Of a DNA stretch of 8,189 nucleotides, positions 1-8,000 are shown in pieces. The stretch is from assembly GCA_964436125.1 (NCBI GenBank), contig CAYTBT010000063.1, positions 1 through 8,189 of the forward strand, read 5' to 3'. Position numbers and translations under genes: made by a program. Origin of the DNA: CAYRFF01 sp964436125. Its GTDB lineage: Bacteria > Bacteroidota > Bacteroidia > Chitinophagales > Saprospiraceae. Positions within the stretch are counted from its first letter, which is position 1. The number at the start of each line of letters is the position of its first letter. The notes beneath the pieces are model-generated. The model did no database searches, was not told the DNA's origin, and worked only from the letters and a program-made list of their open reading frames with translations.

Positions 1-120
1 AATTCGCAATAATTCGTATGCTGTGGCGGGCTTTCACGTGTCCGCCGTAGGAGGAGCCCTTTTTGCTACGCAGGGGTCAGGGACCAGGAATAAGGAATCA
101 GTAGTCAATTTCCTGACTCT

Positions 121-206
121 GCCTAGGGCTAATAGCCAATCCTTCGGCTACGCTCAGGAACCTTAGCTAATGGCTGCCTCACGCCTTACAACTGCGGCGA
201 AGCCGC
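121..206. repeat. Repeat-like intergenic stretch with small hairpins
   Basis: This holds a ggct-aat-agcc hairpin at 127-137, a phrase ccttcggctacgctcagga near 141-160 that resembles a widespread intergenic repeat of the 'cttcgactacgctcag' kind, and a 5-bp GC stem (gcggc-gaa-gccgc) at 194-206. The GC stem lies about 64 bp downstream of the aminotransferase stop, but no T-tract follows it on the minus strand, so I do not call it an intrinsic terminator. Nothing coding is seen in 1-269. Confidence 0.4.
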
Positions 207-208
207 CC

Positions 209-277
209 ACCCATCACCCGTTACCGATTACCGCCTACCGATTACCCATCACCCGTTACCGATTACCGCCTACCGAT
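209..277. repeat. 35-bp-period tandem repeat, two copies, overlapping the aminotransferase stop codon
   Basis: The 34-bp match at 209-242 and 244-277 is perfect at a spacing of 35 bp; each unit is itself built from smaller pieces of the type ttaccgatta / ccgcctaccgat. The second copy runs over the TAG at 270-272 and the final two codons of the aminotransferase gene. Repeats of this style are common as intergenic filler in Bacteroidota; no function can be assigned. Confidence 0.9.
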
Positions 278-1472
278 CCAATTCCCCGATAGCCTTCTTC
301 AAGCGCTTCATCGCTTCGATTAATTGAGCCTCAGAAGTTGCATAGGATAAACGGACGTGGTTCTCCAACCCAAATGCTGCTCCCTCGACCAGAGCGACAT
401 TTGCCTCGAGCAATAAATATTCACAGAGATCAGCAGATGTACTTATGTGCTTGCCATCAGGTGTCTTTGACCCCATAAGAGCGCTGACATCAGGAAAAAG
501 ATAAAAGGCGCCCTCCGGATGGTTGCAGCACACACCCGGAAGTTCCTCCATCAGATCGATAAGGAGATCTCGACGCTTTTTAAACGCCTTACGCATGATG
601 TCTTGCTCCGGAAGATGCTTTGACAAGGCCTGCGCACCTGCAATCTGTGAAAATGATGTCGCACCACTCGTAAATTGCCCTTGGATTTTGCTACATGCCG
701 TAATGAGCTCTTGCGGTCCACCGAAATAGCCGAGCCGCCATCCGGTCATGGCATAACCCTTGGAAAATCCATTGACCGTCGCTGTTTTATCCCGTACCGA
801 TTCAATCGCTCCGATACTTGCATGTGCTCCTGTAAAATTAATGTGCTCATAGATCTCATCAGAGACAATGAGAAGATCCTTGTTCTTTAACACATCGGCT
901 ATCCCTTCTAGCTCTGCTCGTGAATATACCGATCCCGTCGGATTACATGGAGAGGAAAAAATGACGAGCTTCGTGCGATCCGTTATGGCTTCTTCAACTT
1001 GCTGCGGCAATACCTTGAAATCATTTTCAATTGTCGCTACCACCGGAACCACTTTCCCGCCGATCATATCGATTATATCGTGATATGAAACCCAATATGG
1101 CGCAAAGACTACCGCTTCATCTCCTTCATTGAAAATAGACATGCATATATTAGCAATGGATTGCTTGGCTCCATTGGAAACCATCACTTGCTCAGGCGCG
1201 TAGTCCAATCCGTTTTCTCGATGAAATTTCTTACTTATTGCCTCCCGTAATTGCGGCATTCCCGGTACCGGTGAATACTTCGTATAGCCATCTTGCATCG
1301 CTTGATAGGCCGCATCTTTTATCGATTGTGGCGTGTCAAAGTCCGGTTCGCCTAGGCTGAGAGATATTACGTCTTTCCCCTCTGCAGCTAATTTGCGAGC
1401 CATCGCCGCCATCTGTAATGTCGCTGATTCTTTCATCCCCGTGACTCTGTCGGAAAGCAAATTTTTCATCAT
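270..1472 (-). CDS. aspC: PLP-dependent class I aminotransferase (aspartate aminotransferase type)
   Basis: A complete 400-residue cytosolic enzyme, the usual length for the family. It is expected to move the amino group between aspartate (or a similar amino acid) and 2-oxoglutarate using pyridoxal phosphate. Visible fold-type I motifs are: SLGEPDFDTP near 38-48; NGAKQ at 100-104 (cofactor phosphate contact); W127 in APYWVSY (ring stacking); SSPCNPTG with N177; SDEIYE with D205 and Y208; the Schiff-base lysine K238 in GFSKGYAMTGWRLGY, with R246; and the substrate-carboxylate arginine R374 in VRLSYATS. The N-terminal MKNLLSDRV resembles the bacterial I-gamma (Thermus-like) group rather than E. 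coli AspC, so the symbol is provisional and specificity for aspartate is inferred. Two adjacent ATGs (1472 and 1469) could start it; upstream is A-rich with no Shine-Dalgarno, as is normal in Bacteroidota. It ends in TAG at 270-272, inside a short tandem repeat. It is transcribed away from the surface-protein gene and shows no sign of damage. Confidence 0.96.
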   Translation of the reverse strand: MMKNLLSDRVTGMKESATLQMAAMARKLAAEGKDVISLSLGEPDFDTPQSIKDAAYQAMQDGYTKYSPVPGMPQLREAISKKFHRENGLDYAPEQVMVSNGAKQSIANICMSIFNEGDEAVVFAPYWVSYHDIIDMIGGKVVPVVATIENDFKVLPQQVEEAITDRTKLVIFSSPCNPTGSVYSRAELEGIADVLKNKDLLIVSDEIYEHINFTGAHASIGAIESVRDKTATVNGFSKGYAMTGWRLGYFGGPQELITACSKIQGQFTSGATSFSQIAGAQALSKHLPEQDIMRKAFKKRRDLLIDLMEELPGVCCNHPEGAFYLFPDVSALMGSKTPDGKHISTSADLCEYLLLEANVALVEGAAFGLENHVRLSYATSEAQLIEAMKRLKKAIGELDR

Positions 1473-1795
1473 TATTACTTTTTTACTTTGTAAATTTAAG
1501 GCACAGCAAGCTCTTTCCTCTGCCGATTTGTGCTCCTGCGCTACTTCTCATACTATAATAAAAACAAGGCTTGAATGTTTTTCATTTCCGCATAATCTTG
1601 TTTCCTGCCTTTCGGCAAATTGTTGCTTGATTGCGTTATGTGTCGTGAGTCCGCACCGATGGGAAGAAATGAAAGAATTGTGGCGGTAAAATTCTTTTCC
1701 GATTAGTTCCTAATAGCCAATAAACTTATTTAGCGCAGCTATCTAGTTTTATGGCGTAATATTTGCTATAAAATAGAATGGGAAGGAATTCTCTG

Positions 1796-1892
1796 TCCTG
1801 AATAAGACGATTATCCGACATGAAATGGCATTTGGATGATTTTGGGTACTTATCTATAAGAGGTATAAGAGGAAACTCCGGCTTATTCAGGA
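1796..1892. repeat. 11-bp perfect inverted repeat enclosing 75 bp
   Basis: The left arm tcctgaataag (1796-1806) and right arm cttattcagga (1882-1892) are exact reverse complements. The enclosed DNA includes a perfect 9-bp tandem repeat, tataagagg, at 1855-1863 and 1864-1872. The element sits about 95 bp upstream of the surface-protein start. It could be a small non-autonomous element, a regulatory hairpin or an operator pair; no flanking target duplication was obvious. Confidence 0.6.
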
Positions 1893-1909
1893 TGAAATGT
1901 AGATTTTCT

Positions 1910-1917
1910 TATATTTG
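1910..1917 (+). promoter_or_regulatory. Candidate Bacteroidota -7 box (TATATTTG) for the surface-protein gene
   Basis: The octamer matches the TAnnTTTG consensus of the primary sigma factor of Bacteroidota. Transcription starting a few bases downstream would leave a leader of about 65 nt before the ATG at 1988. A -33 TTG is not visible at the expected spacing, so this is a suggestion only. A short cctca...tgagg dyad at 1930-1947 lies in the predicted leader. Confidence 0.35.
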
Positions 1918-1951
1918 TGTGACCAAATACCTCAAATTTTGATGAGGCACA

Positions 1952-1982
1952 AGACCAATTAACAGATTATAGACCAATTTAA
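1952..1982 (+). repeat. Direct repeat agaccaatt immediately before the surface-protein start
   Basis: The 9-mer agaccaatt occurs at 1952-1960 and 1971-1979, a spacing of 19 bp, and both copies are followed shortly by 'aac'. A looser form, tgaccaaat, is seen near 1920. The second copy ends 9 bp before the ATG at 1988, in the position where a ribosome binding site or a translational control element would be. A two-turn spacing also suits a dimeric regulator, but no function is shown. Confidence 0.45.
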
Positions 1983-1987
1983 CCGAT

Positions 1988-2059
1988 ATGAAAAGATTTT
2001 ACTCCCACGTATTATATGTGATATTATGCCTCTTGGGAAGTACGCTCGTATTAAATGCA
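1988..2059 (+). other. Signal peptide (residues 1-24) of the giant protein
   Basis: The N-terminus begins MKRF, with basic residues K2 and R3, followed by a hydrophobic stretch rich in L, V and I at about residues 8-22. It ends in LNA-Q, a good signal peptidase I site with cleavage after A24. The mature protein would start at Gln25, one residue before Cys26, where the first tandem repeat begins. A lipoprotein reading is unlikely: Cys26 is not preceded by a proper L-x-(G/A)-C lipobox, because Q25 sits directly before it. Export through Sec followed by type IX secretion is inferred from the domain content. Confidence 0.88.
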
Positions 2060-5000
2060 CAATGCGACGAATTGCTCCTCACGGGAATATTGGACGGCCC
2101 ACTGAGCGGCGGACAACCCAAAGCAATCGAATTGTACGCCACCCAAGATATAACGGACTTGAGTTCTTATGGACTAGAGCTGGCGAGCAATGGAAATGGC
2201 TCCAATGGCATTGAAGAGTTCACTTTCCCTGCTGTTTCGGTCACGGCCGGCACATATATATACGTAGCGAGCAATACAGCGGACTTTAACGCCTTTTTTG
2301 GTTTTAATCCGGACTACACCGATGGGACAGTGACCGCATTTAATGGCGACGATGCCTTGATCTTATATAAGGACAGCACGGCAGTCGATGTATTCGGCGA
2401 TCCCAATGTCGATGGCACCGGCCAGCCTTGGGAATATAAAGATGGTTGGGCATATAGGAAGAACAGCTCATCGACGCACCGGAATCCATTTGAAGTCAAT
2501 GACTACACCTACAGTGGTCCCAATGCCCTGGATGGAGAGACGAGCAACAACAGCGCTGCGACACCGTGGCCGATAGGAACTTATGCGCCTTCATGCGGCA
2601 CGGCACCACCGACAGCCTGTGACGAATTGCTCCTCACGGGAATATTGGACGGCCCATTGAGCGGCGGACAACCAAAAGCAATCGAATTGTATGCCACCCA
2701 AGATATAACGGACTTGAGTTCTTATGGACTAGAGCTGGTGAGCAATGGAAATGGCTCCAATGGCATTGAAGAGTTCACTTTCCCTGCTGTTTCGGTCACG
2801 GCCGGCACATATATATACGTAGCGAGCAATACAGCGGACTTTAACGCCTTTTTTGGTTTTAATCCGGACTACACCGATGGGACAGTGACCGCATTTAATG
2901 GCGACGATGCCTTGATCTTATATAAGGACAGCACGGCAGTCGATGTATTCGGCGATCCCAATGTCGATGGCACCGGCCAGCCTTGGGAATATAAAGATGG
3001 TTGGGCATATAGGAAGAACAGCTCATCGACGCACCGGAATCCATTTGAAGTCAATGACTACACCTACAGTGGTCCCAATGCCCTGGATGGAGAGACGAGC
3101 AACAACAGCGCTGCGACACCGTGGCCGATAGGAACTTATGCGCCTTCATGCGGCACGGCACCACCGACAGCCTGTGACGAATTGCTCCTCACGGGAATAT
3201 TGGACGGCCCATTGAGCGGCGGACAACCAAAAGCAATCGAATTGTATGCCACCCAAGATATAACGGACTTGAGTTCTTATGGACTAGAGCTGGTGAGCAA
3301 TGGAAATGGCTCCAATGGCATTGAAGAGTTCACTTTCCCTGCTGTTTCGGTCACGGCCGGCACATATATATACGTAGCGAGCAATACAGCGGACTTTAAC
3401 GCCTTTTTTGGTTTTAATCCGGACTACACCGATGGGACAGTGACCGCATTTAATGGCGACGATGCCTTGATCTTATATAAGGACAGCACGGCAGTCGATG
3501 TATTCGGCGATCCCAATGTCGATGGCACCGGCCAGCCTTGGGAATATAAAGATGGTTGGGCATATAGGAAGAACAGCTCATCGACGCACCGGAATCCATT
3601 TGAAGTCAATGACTACACCTACAGTGGTCCCAATGCCCTGGATGGAGAGACGAGCAACAACAGCGCTGCGACACCGTGGCCGATAGGAACTTATGCGCCT
3701 TCATGCGGCACGGCACCACCGACAGGGATAACTTATGTTTCCGATACCTTTGAATGCTTGATTAATTCCGTAAAAGGCAAACTCACAATCATATTCAATG
3801 GAGCAGACACATTAAATTATGGATTGTATGATGCTACGCATCATTTCCTGATTCATCCTTATGAATACGAGGTCAATTATGGCGGTTCAGATTCAATACC
3901 GGACACCTTGGTTTATACCCTCGATTATCCGGTCTATGAGAATACGAGTATTGAATATTATATCCTTAACCTCGACGATCATTCCGATAAGTCAACGACT
4001 TTTACAGTAGATTTTTCTCAATGTTCCGATTGTATCGTGAATCCGAGTAATCTCGATGCTTATGCCTTTGATCTGGCTGTAAGTGATTCAGCTTGTTCAG
4101 GGGATACGCTTTTCTATCAAAAACAAATCAATAGATTGGCTGCATCGTATGAATATAGCCCCAATCGCATCCGTTTCAATGAATTGCGCATCGATCAGCC
4201 GGGTGCAGACGACGATGAATATATCGAGATTAATCTTCCGGACACCTTAGCAGCGTCACAGAATTATGGCATTGTAATCATTGGAGACGGTGCCGGAGGA
4301 TCAGGTGAAATTGAAGAATTTATCGACCTAAGTGGAATAAGCTTGAACGCTCCGTATAACAGGACATTTCTGATAGGAGAATCCACGATGACAATAGGAA
4401 CTCCGGATATGGTGGTCAATATGAACCTCGAAAATAGCGATAATCACACATACCTTATCGTCGATAGTTTTAGCGGTGCGGTGGGAGACGACCTCGATAC
4501 CGATGATGATGGAGTGCTTGATGTCCTTCCATGGACGGAGGTCGTCGATGCGATCTCGATAATTGAAGACCTTTCGTCAGGCGATAAATACTATGCAGGG
4601 AATTTCACAGGTGGCGTAATCATCGGACCGGATGGCAACTTTATGCCGGGACATGTTTACCGGAACGAATATGGAAACTGGACGATCGGTGATTATAATC
4701 CGGGAAGTGCCTATGAAACTCCCGGCTTCCCCAATTCTGATTACCGCGTAAGAGCTACGCTCTTTGTCCTTCAGGATAGTTCTGCTTCAGGTGGCAGTAC
4801 GGATGAGATAATAGCAATGTATGATATGTCTTATCAGGATTCCATAGCAACATATACTTTAACCGGTCTCGACACAGGTCAATATTGCCTTTATACGACT
4901 TTGTACCTGGATACACTTTCTCAGACCGGCAATGAGCTGATAAATTTTGTTAATTCGACAGGAATTACGGAATATAGTGCTCTACTGGCACAGACAGATT

Positions 5001-8000
5001 TCTGTGTTAATAGCCCGGATACTTGCGACAGCTTTACGATATTAGCTTCCGCAAATGCCGGTCCGGATATGACTGCAACGGTCTGTAACAGCACTTTATA
5101 TTTTCCCCATAAGGTAGATCTTGATACCGTACTTGCCGCCGGCGCTGATATCGGAGGTTCTTTTAGCCCCATCGGCTCCGCGCCTATGCTGGATTCTTTG
5201 AATGTATTTGACGGGACAGGCAAGGCAGTCGGAACTTATCAATATAATTATATCGTAACGACTTCCGGTGGGCTCTGCGGTAATGATACCTCAGTAGTGA
5301 CAATTCAAGTGATAAATTGCGACCCTTGTATTGATATGCAAGCACCGAATGTCGATAGCTTGTTTATTGCATGTGCTTCGGATACGGTAAGCATAATCCC
5401 GACAGGTGGCGGAATCCCTTCACCGATTGTACCTACTGAACTGTTCATTTCTGAATATGTGGAAGGCTCGGGATTAAACAAATGTATTGAATTGTACAAT
5501 GGCACAGGTGCTGCAATTGATCTTGCAGCAGGAAATTATGAATTGGATGTATATTTCAACGGATCAAGTACGCCGGGCTCTACGATTGCTCTCACAGGTG
5601 TCATTCCTGATGGTGCAAGCTATGTAATATGCGATGCCGGTGCATCCTATCCCAATCCCGATCAATCCACGACTTCAAGTATGTTTAATGGCGATGATGC
5701 TGTAGTTCTCGTACACAACGGGGTAAATGTTGATATATTTGGGAATATTGCTTGCGATCCGGGCTCACAATGGTCTTCTCCTTCCAATGGAACTAAGGAC
5801 CGGACTCTCGTAAGAAAGCCATCTGTTTATCAAGGTATAACCATCGATCCGAGCAATCCACCCTGTGACTTTCCTACCTTGGAAAGCGAGTGGATAAGCT
5901 TGCCGAAGGATGATTTCTCTGATTTGGGTTCGCATACTTATGCAGCAGTGGACACCTCGTCAGATACCTATAATTTTTATTCTGACGCAGGATTGGATAC
6001 GACGGATCTTATCGCTTCGGGAGATAGCCTGGACATCTATCTCATTCCACCTTTTAATTTTACCGGTGATACGACTATCTCAATATGGGTGACAGCCGTA
6101 AAAGATACTTGTGAAAGCACCGCTACGCAGGTTGATATTGAATTCCATGCCGAACCTGTCTTTGCGGACAGTATTGTTCCGGCTAGTTGTACGGGAAATC
6201 AAGATGGAGCGATTTATTTGACGGAAGTCAGTGGCACCGCACCATACACATTCACATGGGCGGATGGAAGTAGCTCGGAAGATAGGACAGGGCTAGCTTC
6301 AGGAAGCTATTCAGTGACCATAAGCGATTTTATAGGCTGTTCTACGGTTTACACATTTATTGTGCCGGTCGCTATAGATACAATCGCACCGACTATCCAA
6401 TGCGCTGCTGATATTACCATAAATTGTGATGACTCTACTGATCCTGCAATCAATCCGGCATTGATATTGCCGACTGTATCAGATAATTGTGATCAGAACG
6501 TGGATATTACCTATGCTGATTTAATTATCGATGGGAATTGCCCGCAGAATTATACAATTTCAAGGACGTATTATGCTACGGACGATAACGGAAATGTCGA
6601 TTCATGTACACAACAGATTGAAGTAGTGGATTTGACGGCGCCGGTTATTATCTGTAAAGATATTACTGTCGCGCTCGGACCGGATGGTACTGTCGAGATA
6701 GCTTCTATGGATCTTGTGACCAGCGTGTCAGATAACTGTGGGGCAGTTACGGTTATTGCCGCTGATACGACATTTGACGGAAGTGATATAGGCATAAATA
6801 CTGTATTGGTTACAGCGACAGATGAATGTGGCAATACGGCGAGTTGTACAGCTGAAGTTACTATACTCGATAATATCGCACCGGCGTTCTTGAATTGCCC
6901 GCCGGACATGACAGTTACATTGGATCCTGGCGATTGTGATTACTATAATTTCTACTATGATTTAAAAGTAATCGAACAGGGCATAGTTGTCAGTGTCAAC
7001 GATAGTTCTGATTTAGTTAGCTTCAATAACTGCAGTACTTATGGATTCGGCGATGTTCTCCCTATCGGAACTTGGGAAATATGCTATGAGGTTACCGATT
7101 CTTCAGGAAACACAGCGACCTGTATTTTTAATATTACTGTAGAGCCATTCCCTGATGTGAGAACTTCACTGACTTGCAACGATCTCGTGATAGCTTCCTT
7201 AAATCAGAATTGTGAAGCTTGTATCAATGCCGATGATATCCTTGAAGGCGGGCCTTATGGCTGTTATGAACGATATACAGTGGAAATTGCTGAAGATCCT
7301 GCTTTCGCAAATGTTATAGGCGTCGGCGCTACAGTTTGCTTGGATGGAACCTATGCCGGTGATACTTTATATACTCGGATTACCGATGATAGCACAGGAA
7401 ATAGCTGCGAGGGACGATTAATCCTCGTTGATGATGTCATTCCTGATCTGCTCTGCAGCAATTATTCTATTACTTGTGGTGATCCGATATTGCCGGGTAC
7501 CGGACATACGGTCGATGCAGTACTAGAAGCGAGTGCCGATACGACGACGATTACTCCTGCAACAGCGGTTGCATGTCCGGGTGGTGCTTACTCTTACTTG
7601 CGTGTGATTGATCTTGAAGCACTCGGAATTAATGGGGCATTCACTCCGCATACATTCCGCATGGGCGTAGAACAAAGTGGTGGAGGAGTGAACGCAACAT
7701 TGCGCTTCTACAAGTTCAACGATCCTAGTGTTTATGATCCTACTGCAACAGGTTTCTCATACTCTGATCTTACTCAGATAGGTACTGATGTTACGGGAAC
7801 AATTCCTGCATTGAATCTCGCATTCTGGCAAATGCCGGTGAGTGGAATTACGATTCCGTCCGGCTTGAAGTATGTGGTTTATGAGCTTGAGGTGCCAGGT
7901 GGTAATTTTGTTGACTTTGTCATGGGAAGTAATACCAATGGAGAAGATACTCCGACATACATTTCTTCTGATTTCTGTAACCTACCAGATCCTGCAACAC

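Larger units (their letters stand above)
1473..1987. other. Divergent intergenic region with no gene seen
   Basis: These 515 bp separate two genes that point away from each other, so both promoters should lie here. I find no convincing coding frame: the frames crossing it are short and lack any recognisable protein. The left half (1473-1790) holds only weak structure, such as a 4-bp stem with a tttc loop at 1606-1617 and the phrase taatagccaat at 1711-1721, also present at 130-140. The right half holds the inverted and direct repeats listed separately. No tRNA or riboswitch was recognised. Confidence 0.7.
2063..3725 (+). repeat. Three tandem 555-bp coding repeats, each one lamin-tail-like domain
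   Basis: The array has a period of exactly 555 bp (185 codons), with units starting at 2063, 2618 and 3173, so the reading frame is kept. Copies 2 and 3 are identical as read by eye. Copy 1 differs from them at five bases: 2065, 2102, 2119, 2137 and 2184. Only the last changes the protein (Ala66 in copy 1, Val in copies 2 and 3). All five lie in the first 122 bp of the unit and the other roughly 433 bp are the same in all three. Similarity stops sharply at 3725, where the Ala-Cys that would open a fourth unit is replaced by Gly-Ile. The pattern points to recent duplication or gene conversion. Each unit has two cysteines (Cys26 and Cys203 in copy 1) near its ends, which might form a disulfide. 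Confidence 0.97.

Noticed and set aside
25..65. ggcgg...ccgcc pairing followed by a T-run as an incoming terminator
   Set aside because: The stem is 5 bp with a 12-base loop and the T-run is separated from it by more than 10 bases; too weak to call.
194..206. GC hairpin gcggc-gaa-gccgc as terminator of the aminotransferase gene
   Set aside because: The stem is only 5 bp and no T-run follows on the minus strand.
1333..1689. Plus-strand frame of 118 codons spanning the aminotransferase start and the intergenic region
   Set aside because: Its first third is antisense to the conserved N-terminus of the aminotransferase and the rest shows no protein-like pattern beyond chance Cys/Leu content.
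2063..2065. Cys26 as a lipoprotein attachment site
   Set aside because: The residues before it are Asn-Ala-Gln, which do not form a lipobox, and the LNA-Q site fits signal peptidase I. The same Cys recurs as the first residue of repeat unit 2 and 3, so it belongs to the repeat.
2314..3609. Repeated short minus-strand open frames (about 61 codons) in each lamin-tail unit
   Set aside because: They recur only because the DNA unit recurs; they lie fully antisense to the long coding frame and have no recognisable protein features.
2388..3686. Repeated short plus-strand frames of 62 codons in another phase
   Set aside because: They are out-of-phase shadows of the long frame, copied with each 555-bp unit.
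2063..3725. CRISPR-like or mobile-element reading of the long repeats
   Set aside because: The units are 555 bp, directly adjacent, in frame and encode a protein domain; there are no spacers, transposase or terminal inverted repeats.
4921..6909. Minus-strand frames at 4921-5223, 5305-5505 and 6571-6909
   Set aside because: Each is antisense to clearly recognisable domain-coding sequence (NAGPD module, lamin-tail, HYR), with no start context or family resemblance.
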